The position numbers were made by a program, and so were the translations under genes. A stretch of DNA of 64,000 bases, from NCBI RefSeq assembly GCF_900142875.1, contig NZ_FRCK01000001.1, positions 496,001-560,000 of the forward strand. Direction: 5' to 3'. The DNA is from Paracoccus solventivorans. GTDB lineage: Bacteria; Pseudomonadota; Alphaproteobacteria; Rhodobacterales; Rhodobacteraceae. Numbering within the stretch: position 1 is the first letter of the stretch; each line of letters opens with the position of its first letter. Under the pieces are notes generated by a model, which did no database searches, was not told the origin of the DNA, and worked only from the letters and a program-made list of their open reading frames with translations. Shown one piece after another: positions 36,358-45,605 of the stretch.

Positions 36358-36738
36358 TCAATCTTCGACCGTCAGCCGGCGGACTGCCGCCAGTAGCTCT
36401 TCGATCGCCTGCTCTGCGGCCGCGAGCTTCATGGCCACCATCAGCTCCTCACGCCCGGCCATTGCGAGGAACATCCCCAGCACCTCGTCGGAGTGTCGCG
36501 CCAGAGCGACCAGGTGCTCTCCGCTCGGGCCGTATCTGCCGGCGAACCAGTTCTTCACCGTCTTCTCGTTGGCGCCGGTCCAGGAGGCAACGATCTTCGC
36601 CCCCGCTCGACTGTCTCCGAGCGATCGCTTCAGCGTCGATGCGATCTCAGCGGCGAACCAGTTGTCCGGCTCGTGCCGACCATTCCCAGTATACCCGTTT
36701 TCTTTCGGAAAGAACTTGCCCTTTTTCGGAAACGACAT
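36358..36738 (-). CDS. putative DNA-binding protein of the recombinase element
   Basis: The 126-residue product has a basic N terminus (MSFPKKGKFFPKENGYTGNG) and a helix-turn-helix-like core AKIVASWTGANEKTVKNWFAG. A helical C terminus follows. It is divergent from the serine recombinase gene 144 bases away and may regulate it. After its TGA the same frame stays open for 36 codons with coding-like composition. No named family was recognised. Confidence 0.65.
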   Translation of the reverse strand: MSFPKKGKFFPKENGYTGNGRHEPDNWFAAEIASTLKRSLGDSRAGAKIVASWTGANEKTVKNWFAGRYGPSGEHLVALARHSDEVLGMFLAMAGREELMVAMKLAAAEQAIEELLAAVRRLTVED

Positions 36739-36882
36739 TCCAGCCTCCCTCGCGTTACATGGACACGGGGATTCAGCCGCAGCTCCGCGCGGACTGGGCG
36801 AATTTGCCCGGAATGATGAGGAGATGCGTGCGTGGGCGGTCGATGGACGACCAATTCAGACAGGAGCGACGGGCCGCCCGAG

Positions 36883-38406
36883 ATGGACGTGCCTGCGGTC
36901 GCCTATGTCCGGATGTCGACCGATCATCAGAAATACTCGACCGAGAACCAGCTCGACGTCATCCGCAAATATGCATCGGATCGCGGTCTTGAGATCCTGC
37001 GCGTCTTCGAGGATTCCGGTCGGAGCGGGCTACGCCTCGACGGCCGCGAGGCGCTGCAGAGCCTGATGGCAGAGGTCGAGTCCGGGCAAGCCGACTTCAA
37101 GGCGATCCTCGTCTATGACGTCAGCCGGTGGGGCCGGTTTCAGGATGCCGACGAAGGCGCCTACCATGAGCATGTCTGCTCGCGCGCCGGGATCCGCGTC
37201 CACTACTGCGGCGAGCAGTTCGAGAATGACGGCAGCATCGGCTCGAACCTGCTGAAGACCGTGAAGCGGGTCATGGCTGGCGAATATAGCCGCGAGCTCT
37301 CCGTGAAGGTCTTCGCGGGCCAGTGTCGCCTGGTCGAACTCGGTTTCCGCCAGGGCGGCGCGCCCGGATACGGGTTGCGCCGGGTGCTGATCGACGAGCA
37401 CGGCAATCCCAAGGGCGAGCTGTCGCGCGGCGAGCAGAAGAGCCTTCAGACCGACAGGGTCATTCTCGTCCCCGGCCCCGAGCACGAACAGGATGTCGTC
37501 CGGCGTATGTATCGCATGTTCGTGGAGGACGGCCGATCCGAGCGGGGGATCGCGGATGCCCTGAACGCTGACGGACTGCGCACCGACCTCGACCGGCCAT
37601 GGACGCGAGCGACAGTCCATCAGGTGCTGACCAACGAGAAATACATCGGCAACAACGTTTTCAACAAGATCTCCTTCAAGCTGAAGCAGCGCCGGGTGGT
37701 GAACCCGCGTGAGATGTGGATCCGGTCCGAGGGCGCCTATCCGGCCATCGTCGATGAGGCGCTGTTCCTGCGCGCCCGGGAAATCGTCGATGCACGCAGC
37801 CGCCATCTTTCCGACCAGGACCTGCTGGACGCACTCCGGGCGCTGCTTGCCAGCAAGGGCTTCCTTTCCGGACTGGTCATCGACGAGCACGAGGACACGC
37901 CATCATCGAGCGCGTTCCGGTCCCGGTTCGGCAGCCTGCTGCGCGCCTATGAGATGGTCGGATATCAGCCCGATCGGGACTACCGATACATTGAGATCAA
38001 CCGGAAGCTCCGCGAGGCCCATCCGCAGATCGTCGCGGGCGTCGTCGCTGGGATCGAAAACGCCGGTGGCAGTGCCGTTCAGGACCCCCGGACCGAGCTT
38101 CTGGCCGTCAACGGCGAATTCACGGTATCGGTCGTGCTGTCGCGATGCTTCGAGACCGCAGGAGGCTCGCTGCGCTGGCGCATCCGCCTCGACACGGGGC
38201 TCTTGCCGGACATCACCATCGCCATACGCATGGACGAGCTGAACGCGGCGCCCCGCGATTACTACGTCCTTCCGAGCATCGACATGACCGCGGATCGGCT
38301 TCGGCTCGCCGAGCAGAACGGCCTGTCTCTCGATGCCTATCGCTTCGACACGCTCGATTTCTTCTTCTCAATGGCCGGCAGGGCCAGATTCTCGGAGGTG
38401 GCCTGA
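36883..38406 (+). CDS. large serine recombinase
   Basis: The 507-residue product (from ATG 36883) carries the resolvase catalytic start VAYVRMSTDHQKYSTENQ, with R10 and nucleophile S12. Downstream are LVYDVSRWGRFQDADEG and the recombinase DNA-binding domain (ADALNADGLRT, TRATVHQVLTNEKYIGNNV). No zinc-ribbon cysteines are evident. A GTG at 36832 could add 17 residues. Its stop overlaps the next ParB gene start, so three genes form one cassette. It probably drives excision or insertion of this element. Confidence 0.88.
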   Translation: MDVPAVAYVRMSTDHQKYSTENQLDVIRKYASDRGLEILRVFEDSGRSGLRLDGREALQSLMAEVESGQADFKAILVYDVSRWGRFQDADEGAYHEHVCSRAGIRVHYCGEQFENDGSIGSNLLKTVKRVMAGEYSRELSVKVFAGQCRLVELGFRQGGAPGYGLRRVLIDEHGNPKGELSRGEQKSLQTDRVILVPGPEHEQDVVRRMYRMFVEDGRSERGIADALNADGLRTDLDRPWTRATVHQVLTNEKYIGNNVFNKISFKLKQRRVVNPREMWIRSEGAYPAIVDEALFLRAREIVDARSRHLSDQDLLDALRALLASKGFLSGLVIDEHEDTPSSSAFRSRFGSLLRAYEMVGYQPDRDYRYIEINRKLREAHPQIVAGVVAGIENAGGSAVQDPRTELLAVNGEFTVSVVLSRCFETAGGSLRWRIRLDTGLLPDITIAIRMDELNAAPRDYYVLPSIDMTADRLRLAEQNGLSLDAYRFDTLDFFFSMAGRARFSEVA

Positions 38407-39314
38407 TGCCCGAAGACATCCCGACCGATGACCACAAGCATGTGACCCTCATCCCGACCGACAGGATCCGGATCCTCAATCCGCGTGTGCGCAACCGGCG
38501 AACATTCGAGGAAATGGTCGAGAGCATTGCGCGCATCGGCCTCAAGCGCCCGATCACCGTGACCCGGCGCGCGGTCACGGACCCGGAGGAATACGATCTC
38601 GTCTGCGGCCAGGGGCGGCTCGAGGCCTTCATCGAACTGAAGCAGGACGCCATTCCCGCCATCGTGATCGATGCCGATGAGAGTGACTGCCTCGTCATGA
38701 GCCTGGTCGAGAACTGTGCGAGGCGCCAGCATCGTGCAATCGACCTGATACAGGAGATCAGCGCTCTCCGAAAGCGCGGCTACAACGACCGTGAGATCGC
38801 ATGCAAAATCGGGCTCAGCTCCGAATACGTCAACATGATCGCGGGGCTGCTCGAGCGCGGCGAGCAGCGCCTTGTATCGGCGGTCGAGACCGGCCTCATG
38901 CCGCTGAATCTCGCAATCGACATTTCCAAAACGGACGACGAGGGGGCTCAGCGCGCGCTCATGGATGCCTATACGGAAAAGAAGCTGCGGGGGAAGAAGT
39001 TTGCAGCCGTGCGGCGTCTGCTCGAACGACGCCAACGCCGTGGGAGGCGCGTCGATGAAACACCATTGGGCCGCAAGGTGAACCGCAGCGAGCGCCCTCT
39101 GACCAGTGATGCGCTCGTGCGGGCCTATCGTCAGGAAGCAGATCGTCAGAAGCTGATGATCAAGAAGGCGGAGTTGACCCAAGGCCGGCTTCTGTTCGTC
39201 ACGGAAGCATTCCGTGCGCTCCGGAGCGACGAGAACTTCGTTACGCTGCTGCGCGCCGAAAATCTCGAAGTGATGCCCACCTATCTGGAGGAACACGCGA
39301 GGACGAACCCATGA
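38406..39314 (+). CDS. ParB/RepB-like protein, first of pair
   Basis: The 302-residue product has a ParB N-terminal domain: TLIPTDRIRILNPRVRNRR, GLKRPITVTRR, LVCGQGRLEAFIELKQ, then VENCARRQH. A helix-turn-helix follows (NDREIACKIGLSSEYVNMI). The usual plasmid ParA partner is absent. The gene overlaps the recombinase by one base and the second ParB gene by four. A role in recombination site choice or element stability is inferred from context only. Confidence 0.85.
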   Translation: MPEDIPTDDHKHVTLIPTDRIRILNPRVRNRRTFEEMVESIARIGLKRPITVTRRAVTDPEEYDLVCGQGRLEAFIELKQDAIPAIVIDADESDCLVMSLVENCARRQHRAIDLIQEISALRKRGYNDREIACKIGLSSEYVNMIAGLLERGEQRLVSAVETGLMPLNLAIDISKTDDEGAQRALMDAYTEKKLRGKKFAAVRRLLERRQRRGRRVDETPLGRKVNRSERPLTSDALVRAYRQEADRQKLMIKKAELTQGRLLFVTEAFRALRSDENFVTLLRAENLEVMPTYLEEHARTNP

Positions 39315-40231
39315 CGCGGAAAGATCGCCACCGCTCCGATCCCGTCGTCCATGGCTTTGAAGTTGACTGTGTGACCCTGGCCGTGGACGCTCTTCTTCCA
39401 GTGCGAATGCTCCGAACGGCCACGAAATCCAGCAGGAAATACCAGCAGATCACCGCCTCGATCCGCGAGGTCGGTCTTGTTGAGCCGCCCGTGGTCGCCC
39501 GCGACCCTTCAAATCCGGGTACCTTCCTTCTGTTGGACGGGCATGTTCGCGTCGAGGTATTAAAAGACCTCGGCATCGAGCAGATCGAATGCCTGGTCTC
39601 CACCGACGACGAAGCCTTCACCTACAACAAGCGGATCAGCCGGTTGTCGCCAGTCCAGGAGCACAAGATGATCCGTCGCGCCATCGAGCGCGGCGTTCCG
39701 GAAGAAAAGATTGCCAAGGCGCTGGACATCAATCCGCAAAGCGTCCGTCGCAAGGTTCGCATGCTGGACGGGATCTGTGATGAGAGTATCGCCATCCTCA
39801 AGGACAAGCCCTGCCCGATGGCGGTGTTCGAGATCCTCCGCAAAATGAAGCCGCTGCGCCAGGTCGAGGCCGCCGAGCTGCTGGTCAACGCCAACAACTA
39901 CTCGGTCGCCTATGCCTCTGCGATCCTGGCCGGTACCCCGCAGAGGCAACTCGCGGAAGGTACGAAGCCCAAGCGCATCAAGGGCATCACCCCCGAAGCA
40001 ATGGCCCGGATGGAGAGTGAACTGGCGCGCCTTCAGGAGTCGATCACCTCCATTCAGGAGACCTACGGTCAGGACCACCTGCATCTGACTGTCGTCAAGG
40101 GCTACCTGGCGAAGCTGCTCGGCAACGCCCGGGTGGTCCGCTACCTCATGCAGCATCGGCCCGAATTCCTTGCCGAGTTCCAGGCGATTGCGGACATGAT
40201 CTCCACACTGCCACCAGAGGCAGCAGCCTGA
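39311..40231 (+). CDS. ParB/RepB-like protein, second of pair
   Basis: The 306-residue product shows the ParB core LLLDGHVRVEVLKDLGIEQIECLVSTDDEAFTYNKR (in parts) and a helix-turn-helix in EEKIAKALDINPQSVRRKV. The C-terminal half resembles the plasmid RepB partition-protein tail (VEAAELLVNANNYSVAYA). It differs clearly from the preceding ParB-like protein, so the pair is not a recent duplicate. It ends the recombinase cassette. Confidence 0.85.
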   Translation: MTRKDRHRSDPVVHGFEVDCVTLAVDALLPVRMLRTATKSSRKYQQITASIREVGLVEPPVVARDPSNPGTFLLLDGHVRVEVLKDLGIEQIECLVSTDDEAFTYNKRISRLSPVQEHKMIRRAIERGVPEEKIAKALDINPQSVRRKVRMLDGICDESIAILKDKPCPMAVFEILRKMKPLRQVEAAELLVNANNYSVAYASAILAGTPQRQLAEGTKPKRIKGITPEAMARMESELARLQESITSIQETYGQDHLHLTVVKGYLAKLLGNARVVRYLMQHRPEFLAEFQAIADMISTLPPEAAA

Positions 40232-40600
40232 CCTGATCGCGACGACCATGGGGACCCGGACCCAGATCAAGCGCGGGGACCGCGGGAGACGCCGCACTGT
40301 GGGGCGGATCGAGCGCGGTGGTGGGGATGGCGGCGAACCCGCCCGGAGCCCACCAGGCCGGCTCGAGTTTTCGCTGGCCGCGTGGCTGGCATGACGCCGG
40401 TCACGACGCGGAATGGGCGTGCCGGTCGAGCATTGATGAATCCCGGCACGCCCAAGCGTCTGGCTCCAACGTGATCGTTTCCGCCAGGCAAGGCCGAATA
40501 CCACCACGGCGGACAAAACCCGCCTCAAGCCCGTTCGCTCCGACCGGATCGGACGAGATCGCGAGAACGATGGAGAAGGCTGCTCTCCCAGGGCCGCATC
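40232..40600. other. intergenic stretch after the recombinase cassette
   Basis: No gene of a recognised family is present. A 48-codon plus-strand frame beginning at 40248 (MGTRTQIKRGDRGRRRT) is GC-rich and arginine-rich and probably spurious. The stretch may hold one end of the recombinase cassette. Confidence 0.4.
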
Positions 40601-40669
40601 ATGTCCGACCGCTGGGTTTCCGTAGAAGAAATCGTCGTGCATCTCGGCATCAGCAAGAACACGGTCTAG
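40601..40669 (+). pseudogene. truncated excisionase/MerR-like HTH gene
   Basis: The 22-codon frame MSDRWVSVEEIVVHLGISKNTV followed by TAG is the first helix-turn-helix segment of excisionase-family (HTH_17) proteins. In intact members the wing (YRWI...) would follow. The break point lies at the stop, and downstream sequence does not resume the domain, so this is a remnant left by rearrangement next to the vapBC locus. Confidence 0.6.
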
Positions 40670-40828
40670 CGCGTCAGCCGAGTCCAACCTTGCCCGCATC
40701 GGTTTTGGTTGCATTTCAGCTCCGGCGTTTTGGGTTGATGAGATGAGCGAGCCCCGGCCCGCTCTCCACAAAATGGGTTGTAGGGACGGGGCTGACGACG
40801 GCGCAGGTTGAAAATCTCCGCAGTATGA

Positions 40829-40850
40829 TGTATATGTTTCTGCATATACA
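40829..40850. promoter_or_regulatory. VapBC operator candidate
   Basis: TGTATATG, spacer TTTCTG, CATATACA is a perfect 8-base inverted repeat about 20 bases before the vapB start. It is AT-rich, like typical promoter-overlapping sites bound by VapBC complexes. CAGGAGGGG behind it is the ribosome site of vapB. Confidence 0.6.
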
Positions 40851-40870
40851 CATGAACAGGAGGGGCGATC

Positions 40871-41134
40871 ATGCCGCATCCGCAGCCATCTTCAGAGCCT
40901 CGTGAAGCCAAGCTCTTCCGTAACAACAAGAGCCAGGCTGTCCGCATTCCCGCAGACTTCGAGATGCCGGGGGATCGGGTGAACATCTATCGTGATGGGA
41001 ACCGGCTTATCATCGAGCCGGTGCGCCGCAAGAACCTGCTTGAAGTGCTGGCCGGACTAGACCCGCTCGGGCCAGAGGATCAGTTTCCTGATGTGGACGA
41101 GACGCTTCTCCCGGCCAAGGAAATCGACCTTTGA
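40871..41134 (+). CDS. vapB: VapB-family antitoxin
   Basis: The 87-residue product has an AbrB-like DNA-binding start (AKLFRNNKSQAVRIPADFE) and an acidic C-terminal toxin-binding tail. ATG 40871 has AGGAGG upstream. Its TGA overlaps the TTG start of vapC, the usual coupled order. It should bind its own operator together with VapC. Confidence 0.9.
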   Translation: MPHPQPSSEPREAKLFRNNKSQAVRIPADFEMPGDRVNIYRDGNRLIIEPVRRKNLLEVLAGLDPLGPEDQFPDVDETLLPAKEIDL

Positions 41135-41532
41135 CCCTTTACATGCTCGACACCAATATCGTCTCCGATCTGCTGCGACATCCTGACGGCAGCGCGGCAA
41201 AGCGCATTGCCGAGGTCGGCCCGGATGCGATCTGCGTGAGCATCATCACAGCCGCAGAGCTGCGATATGGGTGCGCCAGGAAAGGGTCTGCGAAACTCCT
41301 GGCGCATGTCGAGGCGATACTGGAAAGTGTGCAGGTTCTGGCGTTCGATGTGCCTGCTGACGCGGAGTATGGCGGCATTCGTGCCGAGCTTGAGGCCGCT
41401 GGCAAGCCCATTGGTCCGAACGATCTGTTGATCGCAGCTCATGCCTGCGCCGCAGGCGCAATCGTCGTGACTGACAACACGGGCGAGTTTTCCCGCGTTC
41501 GCGGCCTGCGGGTTGAAAACTGGATCAGGTAG
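41131..41532 (+). CDS. vapC: VapC-family PIN-domain toxin ribonuclease
   Basis: The 133-residue PIN protein shows the acidic residues of the active site: LDTNIVSDLLR, AAELRYG, PNDLLIAAHA and VTDNTGEF. VapC toxins cleave tRNA or rRNA. The start is TTG 41131 in the vapB overlap; ATG at 41143 is an alternative that trims four residues. All catalytic residues are present, so it is probably active. Confidence 0.88.
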   Translation: MTLYMLDTNIVSDLLRHPDGSAAKRIAEVGPDAICVSIITAAELRYGCARKGSAKLLAHVEAILESVQVLAFDVPADAEYGGIRAELEAAGKPIGPNDLLIAAHACAAGAIVVTDNTGEFSRVRGLRVENWIR

Positions 41533-41621
41533 CCGATGAACGAAAACTGTCTTGGGCGCAGTGTCGGAATGGGCGAAGTTTCATTGGACATTGCTACTCT
41601 CCATGCCACTTCTGACAGATA

Positions 41622-44060
41622 CTATTCCATGGCATATCCGAGCGCACGGTAGCCCGTTCGCCGCTTGGCGGCCATCCTCGCGAGGACCGGGACAGCACTG
41701 TCGACGTAGTCGACGACCAATACGTCCTTCTTCCCTTCATGCTGCCGATGTAGCCTGCCGACATACTGCGCCAGCGTGCCTTTCCATGCGATCGGCATCG
41801 TCAGGAACAGGGTATCAAGACGCTTGTCATCGAAACCTTCGCCGATGTAACGCCCCGTGGCGAGAATCAAACGCTCGTCCTCATCGGCAACATTCAACGC
41901 GGAATGCGCGGCCTTCCGGTCCCTTGCGGACATGCCGCCACGAAGGACAACGATATTCTTGGCGAACCGGGCGAACCGCCGCTGAAGGTAATCGAGGTGA
42001 TCCTTCCGCTCGGTCAGTACGATCGGCGACCGCTTGGCCTCTAGCGATTTCAGCACATCGTCAAAGATCAGATCATTTCGAGCCTCGTCTTCCGCCAAAG
42101 CGGCATAGATCGTGGGAATTGACGGGCGCTCGGCCATGGCGAGAGCCTCTGGCAATCGAAATCCTGTATGACGCTCACGGGCCCGATGGTGAATGCCGCT
42201 TTCGACAGCCTGTAATTTGGCACTCACCTGATGGCGCACCGGACCGCATTGCATGAAGATGATCGGGTGATGCCCGTCTTTTCGGGCGACGGTTGCCGAC
42301 AATCCGGTGACGTAGCGCGCCTTCGATCTGCGGGCGACAAGCTCGAAGCTTGCAGCGGACAGGTGATGGCACTCATCGACGACAAGATGGCCATATTTGC
42401 CAACGATATCGTCAACTTCACCCTTGCGAACCAGGCTCTGGATCAGCGCCACGTCGATCACACCGGTAGGTTTGCGCTTTCCGGCACCGATGGTGCCGAT
42501 CTGCTTCGGGTCGATCTGTAGAAAGGACCCAAGGCGCTCGACCCACTGGCTGAGGAGTTCACGGCGATGGACCAGAACCAATGTATTGCGAGCGCGATGC
42601 GCGATCAGCGCCGAGGCCACGACGGTCTTTCCGAATGCGGTCGTGGCGGCGAGCACGCCTGTATCGTGCTTGGCCAATGCATCAAACGCGCGCGATTGCT
42701 GCTGGCGAAGTTCGCCACGGAAGCGAACCGTCTCGGGCAAAGAAGTTCCATCTTCGCGCAAATCGTCCAGATCGGCTGTCGCTCCGTGATCGGAAAGGAG
42801 CCCGATCACTTCATCAAGGCAGCCGCGCGGCAGGGCGACGTGTCGGGGGTGCAGTTCGGCACAGGATACAATTCGCGGCTTGCCAAATGTCGGTAGCCGC
42901 ATTGCTTGCGCGCGATAGAATTCCGGGTTCTGGAACGCCGCCAATCGCACCAACTGAGCGATCATAGCGGTCGGCAGATCCGACCGGTCGATATAGATCT
43001 GATCGGCGATCGTCACCTTGATGGTTTGCGGAAGGGCCACACCGAGGCGTCGTGGCGTGCTGCGGCGCGACGGGGGCATCTTCCAAGGCTCGTCCGCCTG
43101 CTCGTCATCCACCGGCATTCGCACACCCAGCACCCGCCCGGAGAGCTCTGCCGCTTCGACGTGCTCGGTCACCGCCGCCAGGGACATTCTCGGCAAAGAC
43201 GACAAATGGGCCCACTGATCCCCATATGGCCGCATGTCTGAGTCGACAAAGACGCTGTTGCCCGCCTTGCGCGCCCCGCTCTGGAGCGGCAGCGCGATCA
43301 GGTTGCCAAAGCCGCCAAGTGGCTTGGTATCCTGGTTTGGAAACAGTCGATCATAGGATGCGAAGCCGATTTCCGGCCGTCTTTCCATCGTTTCGGTGAT
43401 CAGGACCGATCCGAGTTGACGTGCCAGACGAGCAGGTATCGGTTCGGAGAAGAATATCCAGATATGACCGCCGTTCCCTGACCTCGATCGTTCCAGCGCT
43501 GCGGGGACTCCCTTTGCCCGGCAGGTTTCGAGCAACGCAATGGCATCTTCCGCCCATGATGCCTTGTCAAAATCCGCCGCCAGGAACCAGCATGTATCCG
43601 CTGGCAGGAGCGGATAGACACCGGCGACAAAATCTCCGTTTCGGGCACCATCGCCGCGCAGGTGTTTTTCGATGATCGCATCATCGGGTGGGATGAAGCT
43701 CTGGTTGGGGCAATCACTGCATTTCACCGCCGGCTTTCCGCATACCCCTCTTACCCACTCATTGAAGCAGGCGGGTGAGTAGCCGGATCGACCAGTTTTT
43801 CTGTTCTCCCATCGTAACGGGAATACATCGCTGCGCCCCGCAAAAAGAGACCGAAACAGATCGATCTTTTCCTGCGAGGATGAGCTATTCACCACAGCTG
43901 CACCCTCAAGCGTCACCTGTTCCGTCCGAGTTTGCTCAACAGCATCCAGTTGCCGCTCGAGCGCTTCCAACTCGCCCTGCAACGCAATTCGCTCGGCCTC
44001 AAGGCGGGACAATCGGTCCCGAACACGCGAGATTTCCGCCGTTATGCTGCCGGCATTCAT
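41622..44060 (-). CDS. TOTE-type archaeo-eukaryotic primase fused to superfamily 2 helicase
   Basis: The 812-residue product has an N-terminal coiled coil (about 10-45) and a cysteine cluster (C98, C107, C114, C117). The AEP primase domain follows with the metal motif AADFDKA (D163, D165) and GGHIW (H199). The helicase follows with Walker A AFGKT near 478, DECHH (562-566) and the motif VI region YVGRLHRQ. The arrangement matches proteins named TOTE conflict-system primase-helicases. No nuclease domain is visible after the helicase. The start at 44060 has GAGGGG upstream; a longer frame to 44138 overlaps tniQ. It is 38 bases behind tniQ on the same strand. Confidence 0.85.
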   Translation of the reverse strand: MNAGSITAEISRVRDRLSRLEAERIALQGELEALERQLDAVEQTRTEQVTLEGAAVVNSSSSQEKIDLFRSLFAGRSDVFPLRWENRKTGRSGYSPACFNEWVRGVCGKPAVKCSDCPNQSFIPPDDAIIEKHLRGDGARNGDFVAGVYPLLPADTCWFLAADFDKASWAEDAIALLETCRAKGVPAALERSRSGNGGHIWIFFSEPIPARLARQLGSVLITETMERRPEIGFASYDRLFPNQDTKPLGGFGNLIALPLQSGARKAGNSVFVDSDMRPYGDQWAHLSSLPRMSLAAVTEHVEAAELSGRVLGVRMPVDDEQADEPWKMPPSRRSTPRRLGVALPQTIKVTIADQIYIDRSDLPTAMIAQLVRLAAFQNPEFYRAQAMRLPTFGKPRIVSCAELHPRHVALPRGCLDEVIGLLSDHGATADLDDLREDGTSLPETVRFRGELRQQQSRAFDALAKHDTGVLAATTAFGKTVVASALIAHRARNTLVLVHRRELLSQWVERLGSFLQIDPKQIGTIGAGKRKPTGVIDVALIQSLVRKGEVDDIVGKYGHLVVDECHHLSAASFELVARRSKARYVTGLSATVARKDGHHPIIFMQCGPVRHQVSAKLQAVESGIHHRARERHTGFRLPEALAMAERPSIPTIYAALAEDEARNDLIFDDVLKSLEAKRSPIVLTERKDHLDYLQRRFARFAKNIVVLRGGMSARDRKAAHSALNVADEDERLILATGRYIGEGFDDKRLDTLFLTMPIAWKGTLAQYVGRLHRQHEGKKDVLVVDYVDSAVPVLARMAAKRRTGYRALGYAME

Positions 44061-44098
44061 CAAGCAAACCCCTCGCGCGACATATCCTGCCCACCATG

Positions 44099-45604
44099 TC
44101 ATCGCAGACAGGATGGATCGCTGTGGCCGGATGGGCAACTATCCACATGGGCTTTTGCCCGCTCAACCAGTGCCGCCATGCAAGAATGACTGACAGTGAC
44201 CCCGGTCAATCCTCGCTTTCGCCGGTCGCGATACAGCGCGCCCCCAACGGCCCGAGCCGCGATCAGCAGCCGCGAAACCCTGACCCTGTTCGCACGAGCG
44301 ACGGTCTGGATGGGGGTGCGAATTGCCTGTCCACCTGATGGCGGCTTGCCTGCGCTGCACCAGTCATCGAGAAAGGATTCGAGTGTTGCTGCCGAAAACC
44401 CGACCATCCTGTCGTTGAAGCGGTGGTCGGGGACCAGCAGCCCGTCGCCGATCAGCCCCCGCACCACATCGACGCTGACGCCGAGCTGGCGCGCGGCATC
44501 CTGGGCGTTAAGCAGGTCCTTCAGCTTTGGTGCGAGATCGGCAATCAGGTCGGGATCGACCTCGGAACTGGCCCCGATCCCGACCCTGAGGCCGTATTGG
44601 GCCTTCAGCACCTGCACGGTGATCTTCAGCCCGATTCCGTGACAGTTGCAGAGCGAACGCAATGTTTTGGGTTCGACCCCGCGTGTGCGGATGCCGAACA
44701 CCTTCTCCTGCCCCGTGAAACGGAAGGTTTCCCCAACATATGCTGCCAGCACCGCACAGATGGGCCTGTAAGCGGGCTGATCCTTTCGGAAATAGAATTC
44801 GTTGAACGCGCGGCCAAAGGCGTTGTGGTAATCGTTGCCCCGCCGGCCATGACCGATATGCGTGCGCAGGAAGTCCTTGATCGCTGCCGGTCCTTTGATC
44901 AGCACCTCGGCCCCGAGATGCGCATGCTCGCGACGCTCATCGACAGATATGCCTTTCCAGTCGCCTTGGGGACCACGCATGGCCATGGCCCCGAAGACTT
45001 CGGCGGTGTGGATCGCGACATCGAGTTGCACATCATCGATCCAGCGCCCGGAGTGCACGCCGTCCAGCCTCTCAGTGATATAGTGCTCCAGCGTGGTCGG
45101 TCGACCTGGTTGCCAGGGTGCCGCCCGAGCTGCGATCAGCTTCGGGATCAGAGGCGACAGGTCATGCTGCATCCGTGCCGCCTTGCGGGGCAGGACCGTC
45201 ATGAGACGGAGACCGTGCTCGGCGCAGACATGGTTCGCGTCGATCAGCCAATCCGTCCGGCCCAGGCAGGCAGATCGAAGATCGCCATCGGCCAATCCCC
45301 CCAGACAGGCCGGGCAGAACCGATAACGATCCGGGGCGCACTGAACCTTGTTGCGTGGATCGGCGCCGAGTTGCAGACGCCGCGGATTGCTGGCATCCAG
45401 GGCGCCACGAACAAGCGCCTGCGGATCACAGCCCGTATATCTGGCAAGGTTTTCGACGCTGTGCCTGTCGCCCATCAGCAGGGCTCGAAGGTCCAGATCG
45501 AAGAGGTGGACCAGCTCTGGCAAGGATGTCAGCCCGGACAGCCGGGCAATGCGGTATCCGTAGGAGGCAATGGTCTCACGGGCATGCGGGGCGGGAAAGA
45601 TCAT
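44099..45604 (-). CDS. tniQ: TniQ/TnsD-family target-site selector
   Basis: The 501-residue product has the TniQ N-terminal domain with ETIASYGYRIARLSGL, the zinc-ligand run YRFCPACLGGL and CAEHGLRLM. A long C-terminal part carries a helix-turn-helix-like segment (NAQDAARQLGVSVDVVRGL). TniQ/TnsD proteins bind the target DNA and recruit the AAA regulator TniB/TnsC. The ATG is one base after the tniB stop. The large size and extra DNA-binding region resemble TnsD-like selectors that recognise a specific site. Confidence 0.88.
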   Translation of the reverse strand: MIFPAPHARETIASYGYRIARLSGLTSLPELVHLFDLDLRALLMGDRHSVENLARYTGCDPQALVRGALDASNPRRLQLGADPRNKVQCAPDRYRFCPACLGGLADGDLRSACLGRTDWLIDANHVCAEHGLRLMTVLPRKAARMQHDLSPLIPKLIAARAAPWQPGRPTTLEHYITERLDGVHSGRWIDDVQLDVAIHTAEVFGAMAMRGPQGDWKGISVDERREHAHLGAEVLIKGPAAIKDFLRTHIGHGRRGNDYHNAFGRAFNEFYFRKDQPAYRPICAVLAAYVGETFRFTGQEKVFGIRTRGVEPKTLRSLCNCHGIGLKITVQVLKAQYGLRVGIGASSEVDPDLIADLAPKLKDLLNAQDAARQLGVSVDVVRGLIGDGLLVPDHRFNDRMVGFSAATLESFLDDWCSAGKPPSGGQAIRTPIQTVARANRVRVSRLLIAARAVGGALYRDRRKRGLTGVTVSHSCMAALVERAKAHVDSCPSGHSDPSCLR

Positions 45605-45605
45605 C

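Larger units (their letters stand above)
36883..40231 (+). mobile_element. serine recombinase-ParB-ParB cassette
   Basis: Three genes with one- and four-base overlaps are read as one unit without a ParA or replication gene. Ends and target duplication were not found. The grouping of a large serine recombinase with two unlike ParB proteins suggests a self-moving module. Boundaries given are those of the genes only. Confidence 0.55.
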
